Positions 7,092-13,129 of a DNA stretch of 13,129 bases are shown here, piece after piece; positions within the stretch are counted from its first letter, which is position 1, and every line of letters begins with the position of its first letter. A program made the translations under genes and the position numbers. The stretch is taken from NCBI GenBank assembly GCA_017477855.1, contig JAFUUN010000066.1:1-13129 (forward strand), in the 5' to 3' direction. The notes under the pieces are model-generated. The model was not told the DNA's origin. It was given only the letters and a program-made list of their open reading frames with translations, and did not search any database. The DNA is from Rickettsiales bacterium. GTDB taxonomy: Bacteria; Pseudomonadota; Alphaproteobacteria; Rickettsiales; Deianiraeaceae.

Positions 7092-7850
7092 ATGCAGAGA
7101 TACAAAGCTGTCGTTGAATACGATGGAACCAATTATCATGGCATGCAGAAGCAAAAAGATGTAAGCTTGCCTACCATTCAAGCTGCTTTGGAGCGTGCAA
7201 TTTCACAGTTTGCAAACGCAAAAGTAGCAATTGATTACAGCGGACGAACCGATACAGGAGTGCATGCGCTTGGACAAGTAATTCACTTTGATTTGGACTG
7301 CGAGAGAACTGAAAAACAGGTACTGCGAGGCATAAATTTTTATCTCATCAAGAACGAAATTTTTGATATTGTTGTAAAAAAAGTTGAGAATGTCACAGAC
7401 GATTTTCATGCCAGATTTTCAGCGCAAAGCAGGATGTATATTTACAGAGTTTTGAATAGCAAAGTTACTTCTCCGTTGCTTGCAAACAGGGTATTTTTCT
7501 ATCCATACAAACTTGACATTAAAAAAATGCAAACAGCTGCCACGTTGTTGATTGGTAAAAAGATGGATTTTTCGTCATTTTGCAGTGCGGAAAGTGTGGA
7601 AAATGTTAACACAATGAAGACAATTATGTCAATAGAAATCTGGCGCGATGGCGAACAAATTCTGTTTAAATACGAGGCAAAGTCGTTTCTACATAACATG
7701 ATTAGAATAATGACCGGAGTGCTTCTGGAAGTTGGTCGTGGCAGATTAAAACCAGATGACGTCTTGACAATTTTGGCTGCAAAAAAAAGACCTGACAAAT
7801 GCGAGACTGCTCCCGCATGTGGACTATATTTTCTGGAAACAAAATACTAA
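7092..7850 (+). CDS. truA: tRNA pseudouridine(38-40) synthase TruA
   Basis: TruA converts uridines 38, 39 or 40 of the anticodon arm to pseudouridine in the cytoplasm. The 252-residue protein begins with the family strand YKAVVEYDGTNYHGMQ and has the catalytic motif SGRTDTGVHALGQ with Asp54 as nucleophile. The later SFLHNMIRIMTG motif and GRGRLKPDDV are also typical, and the length is normal. The ATG at 7092 is chosen: the open frame reaches back through the tRNA, which cannot be coding, and only 7 nt separate this ATG from the CCA. Co-transcription with tRNA-Ser is likely. That tRNA has A38, G39 and A40, so it is not itself a target at those sites. The stop codon abuts the mreC stop. Confidence 0.96.
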   Translation: MQRYKAVVEYDGTNYHGMQKQKDVSLPTIQAALERAISQFANAKVAIDYSGRTDTGVHALGQVIHFDLDCERTEKQVLRGINFYLIKNEIFDIVVKKVENVTDDFHARFSAQSRMYIYRVLNSKVTSPLLANRVFFYPYKLDIKKMQTAATLLIGKKMDFSSFCSAESVENVNTMKTIMSIEIWRDGEQILFKYEAKSFLHNMIRIMTGVLLEVGRGRLKPDDVLTILAAKKRPDKCETAPACGLYFLETKY

Positions 7851-8630
7851 TTATTCAATCTCGGTTTTATCATTATCACCGTTTGTATTTATCGCAAACT
7901 CTTTGTCTAATTCCTGAACCGATTTTGGCCTAATAACCACGAGCGTATCAATGTTTAGACTGGCCTTTCTCTGTATGCAAATTTTGTCATTTATAATCTT
8001 CACAAATCCAATATCTATGCCACGCGGAACAAGATTGTTCTCGCCGGAAGTAACAATCAAATCATTATCTTCTGGCTTACTCTTGCTGTTTAAGGTGTCA
8101 AAAATTAGCTCACATTTTTCATCTCCATTTGCAGACACAATACCGTAAATACCGCTGATTGTAGCAAATGCTGGTGCGGAAAATTTGACGTCATTTATCA
8201 ACTGTATTTTTACATTTTTTGAATTTACGGCAACTATTCTTCCGACCAAAGCCATTGATTTGTCAACCACAATGTCATTTTTGAAAACCTCATTGTTCGT
8301 CTCAGCAAACAGATAGTGTGTGCTCTGTACATTATACAAATATACTGGTTCAAGTATTGCGGCGGCTGAAAATTTTGGCTTTAACGCCGCATAAATGTTG
8401 TCGTATTTTTGTAAATAGATAATTTTCTTCACCTTGTCAACAAGCTCCTGATATTCACTATCATCATTGTTTTCACTACTGAAAATCTGCTTTCTAATGT
8501 TTCCGAAAAAGGAAGAAAAATAGTGCACAAAATCAAAATTGTAGCCCGTTTTTTGAAGTATCAACAAAAACAAACACATGAAGATAATAAGCGTATGCTG
8601 AAGTTTACTACTTGCAATATATTTTCTCAC
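7851..8630 (-). CDS. mreC: Cell-shape protein MreC (divergent)
   Basis: MreC is an inner-membrane-anchored periplasmic scaffold of the elongasome that guides lateral peptidoglycan synthesis with MreB, MreD and PBP2. The 259-residue protein has a short basic head, one membrane helix at about 12-30, a heptad-like stretch at about 55-80 (ELVDKVKKIIYLQKYDNI) and the beta-rich MreC core. Family landmarks are VVDKSMALVGRIVAV, IQLINDVKFSAPA, GIYGIVSANG, and VTSGENNLVPRGIDIGFV near the end. The core is recognisable but diverged. The start is GTG at 8628-8630; no Shine-Dalgarno is visible. mreB and mreD are not adjacent: the next gene downstream is convergent truA, with stop codons touching. A divergent gene for an anchored V/K/E-rich protein shares its upstream region. 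Confidence 0.8.
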   Translation of the reverse strand: MRKYIASSKLQHTLIIFMCLFLLILQKTGYNFDFVHYFSSFFGNIRKQIFSSENNDDSEYQELVDKVKKIIYLQKYDNIYAALKPKFSAAAILEPVYLYNVQSTHYLFAETNNEVFKNDIVVDKSMALVGRIVAVNSKNVKIQLINDVKFSAPAFATISGIYGIVSANGDEKCELIFDTLNSKSKPEDNDLIVTSGENNLVPRGIDIGFVKIINDKICIQRKASLNIDTLVVIRPKSVQELDKEFAINTNGDNDKTEIE

Positions 8631-8638
8631 AAAGTGAG
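8626..8638 (-). promoter_or_regulatory. Hairpin over the mreC start codon
   Basis: On the mreC strand the sequence reads CTCAC-TTT-GTGAG, a perfect 5-bp stem with a 3-nt loop. The GTG start lies at the beginning of the 3' arm. The small stem could mask initiation or simply mark the mRNA 5' region. The pairing is seen directly; any effect is inference, and such short stems also arise by chance. Confidence 0.35.
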
Positions 8639-8657
8639 CGTATAATCACTTTTTTTA

Positions 8658-8685
8658 TTGTAAAATGTTTTTTTTTTAATATAAT
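8658..8685 (+). promoter_or_regulatory. Sigma70-type promoter for the gene at 8709
   Basis: TTGTAA (8658-8663) and a perfect TATAAT (8680-8685) are spaced by 16 nt. The predicted start near 8692 leaves a leader of about 17 nt before ATG 8709, with no Shine-Dalgarno. Confidence 0.55.
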
Positions 8686-8708
8686 TAGGTTGTATTTTAT
8701 AAAAATAT

Positions 8709-9512
8709 ATGGATGCATTCAAAGAACATATGCAAAAAATATACAGGATTTTAGCAATCATAATGCTGATTTTGCTACCACTTTTATTACTTTGTATTTT
8801 TCTGACATTTGCGCATTTTTATGGCGAGAAAGAAGTTGGCTATATCAAGACAGTTACAGTTGTGGAAAAAATAAAAACTAAGTTGGCGCACAACAAAGTT
8901 GTAATCAAGCCAGAAGATTACAACGAGATTACATTGAAACGAACAGAGCCGGTTTATGTAATACAGCAGCCAGTAGTTAAGCAGGTTGTGCCACAGGATA
9001 AGGTTGTCTTGGTTGTGATGAAAAATCAGCAACAAAAGAAAAAAGTTGTTGCAACGCCAAAGAAGAAAGTTGTTGCAAAAAAGGCCGTGAAAGTTAATAA
9101 AAAAGTTGAACAAAAGGAGGTGAATATAACAAGGGGCAGTATAAGTATTGAACAGGAAGTCAAAAAAGAAGTTGTGCCCGAAACCGTTTTTGTGAAGGAT
9201 ACAACCATCAAGGAGATTGTCAAGGAAGAACCAGTTGAAATTGTGGAGCAACCTCAACCTAAACCAGAGCCACTTCCTGTTGAAAGAGAAGTGAAAAAGA
9301 AAAAATTAGTCAGAAAAGCACCAGTTGAAGAAGTTGTTGAAAAAAAACCGTGCACAACTTGTAAGAAAAAGCAGAATGTTGAGACAACAATTTTGATTGA
9401 AACAGAAGGTGATTACGAGGTTGTTGGACAGCCAAGAGTTGTTGACAGTGTTGTAGCGCCAGCAACAGAAGGACAAAAAGTTGTTGAAACCGTCAAGAGA
9501 GTTGTGAGTTAG
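8709..9512 (+). CDS. Membrane-anchored Val/Lys/Glu-rich repetitive protein, unknown function
   Basis: A 267-residue protein that I do not recognise. Residues 1-13 are basic (KEHMQKIYR), 14-38 form a Leu/Ile-rich membrane helix, and the rest is hydrophilic, so the predicted form is N-inside with the tail in the periplasm. The tail is biased to Val, Lys, Glu and Pro, with VVxK-like units; one 24-bp period (AAAGTTGTTGCAA at 9042 and 9066) gives two KKVVA units. A Pro-rich segment at about 180-190 (QPQPKPEPLP) resembles the periplasm-spanning rods of TonB-like proteins, but no TonB C-terminal domain is seen. A PCTTCKKK motif lies at about residue 215. The ATG at 8709 follows a good promoter. The gene is divergent from mreC; repeat copy D begins 5 nt past its stop. 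Confidence 0.78.
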   Translation: MDAFKEHMQKIYRILAIIMLILLPLLLLCIFLTFAHFYGEKEVGYIKTVTVVEKIKTKLAHNKVVIKPEDYNEITLKRTEPVYVIQQPVVKQVVPQDKVVLVVMKNQQQKKKVVATPKKKVVAKKAVKVNKKVEQKEVNITRGSISIEQEVKKEVVPETVFVKDTTIKEIVKEEPVEIVEQPQPKPEPLPVEREVKKKKLVRKAPVEEVVEKKPCTTCKKKQNVETTILIETEGDYEVVGQPRVVDSVVAPATEGQKVVETVKRVVS

Positions 9513-9516
9513 TTTT

Positions 9517-9600
9517 CGTTGCGGGTGCGCGGAGCGCATTTGGCCAACGATGAACGATGCGCAGCAAAACGGCAAGGATGTGGCCTCGGCCGCACAAAAT
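9517..9600 (+). repeat. Dispersed GC-rich intergenic repeat, copy D
   Basis: Contains the 5' box GCGCGGAGCGCATTTG (9527-9542) and the 3' box GTGGCCTCGG (9580-9589). The middle is private to this copy and includes a perfect 7-bp tandem, AACGATG twice (9546-9559). The outer ends CGTTGCGG and CCGCACAA pair only partly, so this copy is more decayed than B. Like B, it fills the gap between two convergent genes, here the 8709 gene and fmt, whose stop lies at 9607. Confidence 0.82.
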
Positions 9601-9606
9601 AAAACG

Positions 9607-10524
9607 CTAATGCTTAATTCCATTTAAAAAATCCTTCAGCGGCATTGGCTTTTTGCCCTCTTTTTGAAGAATTTTTGGCACAATCACACCATCTTTCAGA
9701 TATATTTTTCCATCGTTTTTGTCAAAACCAAGGTCATGTTTTGTTTCTGTTTGTAGTAATTCTGCTTGCAGAATTTTCACGCGCTGATTTTCAAACATAA
9801 AATAGCATCCGCCACACAAATTAAATGCACGAATTTTGTTGTAAATTGTCATCGCAGATAGTGTAAAATCAAGGAGCAATTCGCTTTTTTCAATCTTGCT
9901 GGCATATATCATTCCTTCCTCGGTTTGTTGTTCAAAATTTACACCAGAATTGACAATTTTTTTTATCACATCAACCATTGTTTGAGCTCCAATTTTAGAC
10001 ACCTCAGGAATAATTTCACTTGCATGTTTGTCTGTGATGATATATTTTTTTCTCACCGCAACATCGCCAGTGTCAAGACCAACATCAACACGCATAATGC
10101 AAATATCAATCTCGTCCTCACCTGCTTCAATAGCTCTTTCCAACGGCGCCGCGCCGCGATATTTCGGCAAAGACGATGGATGTAAATTTAATATTTCATA
10201 CTTTGGCAAGTCAATAATTTCCTTGGTGATAATTTTTCCATAGGCAACCACCACGATGAAATCAAGCTCCATTTTTGTCAAAATTTCCAACAATTCTTGG
10301 TTTTTACGCAATGTTTTTGGCTCAAAAATATTCTCCGCAGAATAACCATTTTTCAGTGCATACTCCTTGACAATATTGTCTTGCAGCTTCTTTCCGCGGT
10401 TCTTTTCAGCTGGTGGCATGGTGATTATTGCCTTCAAATTTATATCCTCGTCATGCAATAACAAACCCAAAGTTTCCAGTGAAAATGTGCTTGAACCAAA
10501 AAATGCAATGTTAATTTTATCCAC
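9607..10524 (-). CDS. fmt: Methionyl-tRNA formyltransferase
   Basis: Transfers a formyl group from 10-formyl-tetrahydrofolate to Met-tRNAfMet for translation initiation. At 305 residues it has the usual length. The N-terminal Rossmann part starts INIAFFGSSTFS. The catalytic triad is visible as Asn113 and His115 in ILNLHPSSLPKYRGAAP and Asp151 in GLDTGDVA, with the same His-to-Asp spacing as the E. coli enzyme. The C-terminal OB-like domain includes IYNKIRAFN. The start is GTG at 10522-10524; GAAGG is visible upstream but only about 1 nt from the start, too close for a normal Shine-Dalgarno. The usual neighbour def is not in this window. The downstream gap is filled by repeat copy D. Confidence 0.95.
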   Translation of the reverse strand: MDKINIAFFGSSTFSLETLGLLLHDEDINLKAIITMPPAEKNRGKKLQDNIVKEYALKNGYSAENIFEPKTLRKNQELLEILTKMELDFIVVVAYGKIITKEIIDLPKYEILNLHPSSLPKYRGAAPLERAIEAGEDEIDICIMRVDVGLDTGDVAVRKKYIITDKHASEIIPEVSKIGAQTMVDVIKKIVNSGVNFEQQTEEGMIYASKIEKSELLLDFTLSAMTIYNKIRAFNLCGGCYFMFENQRVKILQAELLQTETKHDLGFDKNDGKIYLKDGVIVPKILQKEGKKPMPLKDFLNGIKH

Positions 10525-10610
10525 GCCTTCTTATAAAGAAAAGATTTTATTTAACAAGAAAAAAAGATTGTTTTTTTTTGTTGTTATTGAAATAGTTTTA
10601 AGATTTTTTT

Positions 10611-10757
10611 ATGAAAAGCGCTTACAGAAAAAAGAATTCTAACAAAAGAATGCACCAAGATTTAAACAAACCGAGCCAGCAACAAATATATCAAATTGAG
10701 CAAATGACAATGCAACCAATATTGACAATTAAAATCAGCTCACAATTTCTCCTCTGA
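10611..10757 (+). CDS. Possible 48-residue small ORF coupled to aspS
   Basis: An ATG-started frame of 48 codons encodes a basic, N/Q-rich peptide (begins MKSAYRKKNSNKR) of no known family. Its TGA stop overlaps the aspS ATG by one base (TGATG at 10755-10759), the arrangement typical of translational coupling. This matters because aspS has no Shine-Dalgarno of its own. It could be a leader peptide, a tiny gene, or a chance frame in an AT-rich 5' region. There is no clear promoter or ribosome site before it, so confidence is modest. Confidence 0.35.
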   Translation: MKSAYRKKNSNKRMHQDLNKPSQQQIYQIEQMTMQPILTIKISSQFLL

Positions 10758-12559
10758 TGAGTAATATTTACAGGACACGCACATGCGGAGATTTGTCAAA
10801 CGGGAATATTGGTGAGAGTGTGAAATTGAGTGGTTGGATTGACACAAAGCGCGATCACGGCGGAGTTTTGTTTATTGATTTGAGGGATAATTATGGAAAA
10901 ATCCAGATCGTTGCGGATGAGGAGAGATGTAAAATTAGCAACCTTGATGTGCTGGCGAAAGTGCACAATGAGAGTGTGATTTGCGTTGAGGGAAATGTCG
11001 TTGAGCGCAGTGACGAGACAAAAAATCCGAAGATAAAAAATGGTGATATTGAGGTGCTGATTAGCAAGTTTGAAATCCTGTCAAGTGCAGAAGTTTTGCC
11101 GTTCCAAGTCAATGAAGAAGATGGCACAAACGAGGAAGTAAGGTTGAAATATCGCTTTTTAGAATTGCGCAAGGAGAAGCTCCATAACACCATTATTTTC
11201 CGCGCCAAAGTGTTTGCATATATCCGTCAGCGTATGGCTGAAGCAGGGTTTTATGAATATCAGACGCCAATCTTGACGGCATCTTCACCAGAGGGCGCGC
11301 GCGATTTTTTAGTGCCAAGCCGTCTACACAAAGGCCAGTTTTATGCTCTTCCACAGGCACCGCAACAGTTCAAACAGCTCTTGATGATTGCAGGATTTGA
11401 CAAGTATTTCCAAATTGCCCCATGTTTTAGGGACGAAGATCCTCGCGCAGACCGCTCACCGGGTGAGTTCTACCAGCTTGACATGGAGATGTCTTTTGTT
11501 GAGCAAGAGGATATTTTCCAGACAATGGAACCAGTTGCCAAGGATATTTTTAATAAATTCAATGGTAAAAATGATACGATTTGCGATGAGATACGGCGCA
11601 TAAAATTCAAAGATGCAATGCTGAAATATGGCAGCGACAAGCCAGATTTAAGAATTCCTATTGAAAATGTTGATGCAACGGATGCATTTGTTGGTAGTGA
11701 TTTTAAAGCATTTGCAGGAGCTATTGAAAAAGGTTGTGTTGTGCGCGGAACACCAGTAAATAATATAGGTCAACAGTCAAGGAGCTTTTACGACGGCATG
11801 GTTGAGTTTGCGATAAAACAGGGGGCAAAAGGATTGGGATACATCATTTTTGAAAATGGAGAAGCCAAAGGGCCAGTCGCCAAATTTTTGTCAGCTGACA
11901 GGTTGGAGAAAATCAAGAAGTTCTTCAATAATGAATGCAAAAATGGAGAGATAAACGCAATATTTTTCTCCTGCGACAAAGAAGCAAACGCAAATAAATT
12001 TGCAGGTTTGGCACGTAAAGAACTGGGTGCGCGCCTGAATTTGATTGACAAAAATAGATACGAACTGTGCTGGATTGTTGACTTTCCGTTTTACGAATGG
12101 AACGAAGATGAGAAAAAAATTGACTTCTCGCACAACCCATTTTCAAAACCAAAATGCGATGTTGAGACCCTCAAAAAAGCCAGCAAAGATGAATTATTAA
12201 GTATTGAGGCCAACCAATACGACCTTGTCTGCAATGGCTACGAACTGGCCAGCGGAGCCATCAGAAACTCCAACATTGACATGATGTATGAAGCGTTCAA
12301 GATTGCGGGATATTCAAAAGAGGATGTTGACAGTAAATTCGGTGGCATGAGAAAGGCATTTAACTACGGCGCACCACCACACGGCGGAATGGCAATTGGC
12401 ATTGAACGACTGATAATGTTATTGCTAAAAACAGACAATATACGTGATGTCATAGCGTTCCCACTTAACGGACGAGCTGAGGATTTACTGATGAATGCAC
12501 CAAGTGAAGTCAGCACACAACAATTGAAGGATTTGGGTATTAAAGTAGTTGAAGATTGA
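10757..12559 (+). CDS. aspS: Aspartyl-tRNA synthetase (probably non-discriminating)
   Basis: Class II synthetase that charges tRNA-Asp with aspartate in the cytoplasm. The 600 residues match the bacterial type (E. coli 590). The N-terminal anticodon-binding OB fold has SGWIDTKRDHGGVLFIDLRD at about 25-44. The catalytic core has motif 2 CFRDEDPRADR with Arg225, the bacterial insertion domain, and motif 3 GGMAIGIERL with Arg551. His34 in RDHGG occupies the position of E. coli Leu30. Enzymes with His-Gly here (studied in Pseudomonas) also charge tRNA-Asn, with GatCAB finishing Asn-tRNA. ATG 10757 is chosen by alignment with the family start and overlaps the preceding small ORF. The downstream gene begins 7 nt after the stop, suggesting an operon. 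Confidence 0.97.
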   Translation: MSNIYRTRTCGDLSNGNIGESVKLSGWIDTKRDHGGVLFIDLRDNYGKIQIVADEERCKISNLDVLAKVHNESVICVEGNVVERSDETKNPKIKNGDIEVLISKFEILSSAEVLPFQVNEEDGTNEEVRLKYRFLELRKEKLHNTIIFRAKVFAYIRQRMAEAGFYEYQTPILTASSPEGARDFLVPSRLHKGQFYALPQAPQQFKQLLMIAGFDKYFQIAPCFRDEDPRADRSPGEFYQLDMEMSFVEQEDIFQTMEPVAKDIFNKFNGKNDTICDEIRRIKFKDAMLKYGSDKPDLRIPIENVDATDAFVGSDFKAFAGAIEKGCVVRGTPVNNIGQQSRSFYDGMVEFAIKQGAKGLGYIIFENGEAKGPVAKFLSADRLEKIKKFFNNECKNGEINAIFFSCDKEANANKFAGLARKELGARLNLIDKNRYELCWIVDFPFYEWNEDEKKIDFSHNPFSKPKCDVETLKKASKDELLSIEANQYDLVCNGYELASGAIRNSNIDMMYEAFKIAGYSKEDVDSKFGGMRKAFNYGAPPHGGMAIGIERLIMLLLKTDNIRDVIAFPLNGRAEDLLMNAPSEVSTQQLKDLGIKVVED

Positions 12560-12566
12560 GATTTCT

Positions 12567-13129
12567 ATGAGGAAAATAAAACTCCTTTTGTTCTTTCTGT
12601 TCTGTTTTCAAGTGCACATTGCGAATGCGGAAGAAATTGCACAAAACTGGCAGAATTTCCCGACAAGTCAGCAAAATCAATCAAAATTTGAGTTTTTTGA
12701 CAGCAAATCATTTTTGTATCCAATGATACATGGTGGCCTTGGTGTTGACTTTGGTTCAAACAAAAATAGAATTATGCATCTTGGCTTAGGTGGTGATTTA
12801 GGTTTTTCCGCTGGCAACAACAATTACATTCCTTTCGTTGGATTGATGTACAATTTTGCACGTGTGGCACATTATGCAGAAAAATCATGCCATTACAATT
12901 CAAGAGGTAGATACACATGCTCATATTCCAAAAGAGAAGGTTCCAGTGTTTCATATCACAACATCAGAATTAGAACCGGTGTGTTAATTCCACTTCTTGC
13001 AAAATACGTAATGTTGCAACCGTTAGCATCGGCTGGTTTGTATATTCCATTTAAAGGCTCGCATTTGGATACAAAATATAATATAAGAACAAAGCTGTCA
13101 ACCGCGTATGCCTTTGATGTTGGTGTTAA
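12567..13129 (+). CDS. Secreted, probable outer-membrane beta-barrel protein, 3' end cut by window
   Basis: 187 codons are visible and the frame is still open at the window edge. A clear signal peptide is present: MRKIKLLLFFLFCFQVHIANA, then EE, with likely cleavage after Ala21. The mature part has a short polar head and then alternating glycine/aromatic strands such as HGGLGVDFGSNK, LGLGGDLGFSAG and NYIPFVGLMYNFA, followed by LIPLLAKYVMLQPLASAGLYIPF, resembling a small outer-membrane barrel. Two cysteines about 10 residues apart (KSCHY and YTCSY) could form a disulfide in a surface loop. It starts 7 nt after the aspS stop and has no separate promoter, so read-through from aspS is likely. The specific family and function are not identified. 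Confidence 0.75.
   Translation, partial: MRKIKLLLFFLFCFQVHIANAEEIAQNWQNFPTSQQNQSKFEFFDSKSFLYPMIHGGLGVDFGSNKNRIMHLGLGGDLGFSAGNNNYIPFVGLMYNFARVAHYAEKSCHYNSRGRYTCSYSKREGSSVSYHNIRIRTGVLIPLLAKYVMLQPLASAGLYIPFKGSHLDTKYNIRTKLSTAYAFDVGV

Noticed and set aside
1538..9600. CRISPR array from the repeated GC-rich blocks
   Set aside because: Copies are kilobases apart with genes between them, in both orientations and of unequal length; no regular spacers.
1538..9600. Insertion sequence or transposon remnants
   Set aside because: No transposase fragment is seen, and no target-site duplication is visible beside the copies.
10722..10750. Perfect TTGACA at 10722-10727 as a leaderless promoter for aspS
   Set aside because: Spacing to the aspS ATG is right, but no acceptable -10 hexamer lies 16-18 nt downstream.

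Overview
This is an AT-rich bacterial chromosomal segment with short intergenic gaps. Two genes are cut by the window edges: a phosphomannomutase/phosphoglucomutase on the left and a probable outer-membrane protein on the right. Most genes are conserved housekeeping genes: infC, truA, mreC, fmt, aspS, tRNA-Val(UAC) and tRNA-Ser(GCU). MreC, a periplasmic-type anchored protein and a signal-peptide-bearing barrel-like protein point to a Gram-negative cell. The low GC, an AspRS of the non-discriminating type and the separation of mreC, infC and fmt from their usual partners suggest a host-associated, Alphaproteobacteria-like lineage, but that placement is inference. The code is standard: TGA is used as stop and TGG as Trp.

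Layout. 1-1486 (minus): tRNA-Val followed 16 nt later by the sugar-phosphate mutase. 1538-2761: an unrecognised N/Q-rich protein gene lying between two copies of a GC-rich dispersed repeat. 2767-3987 (minus): a 12-helix MFS transporter. 4034-6053 (plus): a consensus-like promoter placed so that transcription should start at the ATG of a 661-residue, mostly disordered, single-pass membrane protein. 6056-6592 (minus): infC. 6593-6990: a gap without a convincing gene, holding a short repeat copy. 6991-7850 (plus): tRNA-Ser then truA only 7 nt later. 7851-8630 (minus): mreC, its stop codon abutting that of truA. 8658-9512 (plus): a promoter and a membrane-anchored Val/Lys/Glu-rich protein. 9517-9600: another repeat copy. 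9607-10524 (minus): fmt. 10611-13129 (plus): a possible 48-codon small ORF, aspS and the outer-membrane-like gene, nearly touching and probably one operon.

The gene products fall into two groups. One is translation (two tRNAs, IF-3, TruA, Fmt, AspRS). The other is the cell envelope (sugar mutase, MFS carrier, MreC, two low-complexity anchored proteins, one barrel-like protein). There is no obvious defence or mobile-element cassette.

The most interesting signals are: (i) a four-copy GC-rich intergenic repeat family with conserved ends, a variable middle and pairing-preserving changes; (ii) two tRNA genes placed so close in front of protein genes that tRNA maturation would create mRNAs with 16- and 7-nt leaders; (iii) a probable leaderless promoter, together with a general lack of Shine-Dalgarno sequences; (iv) two unrecognised single-pass low-complexity proteins with cysteine motifs and opposite predicted topologies.
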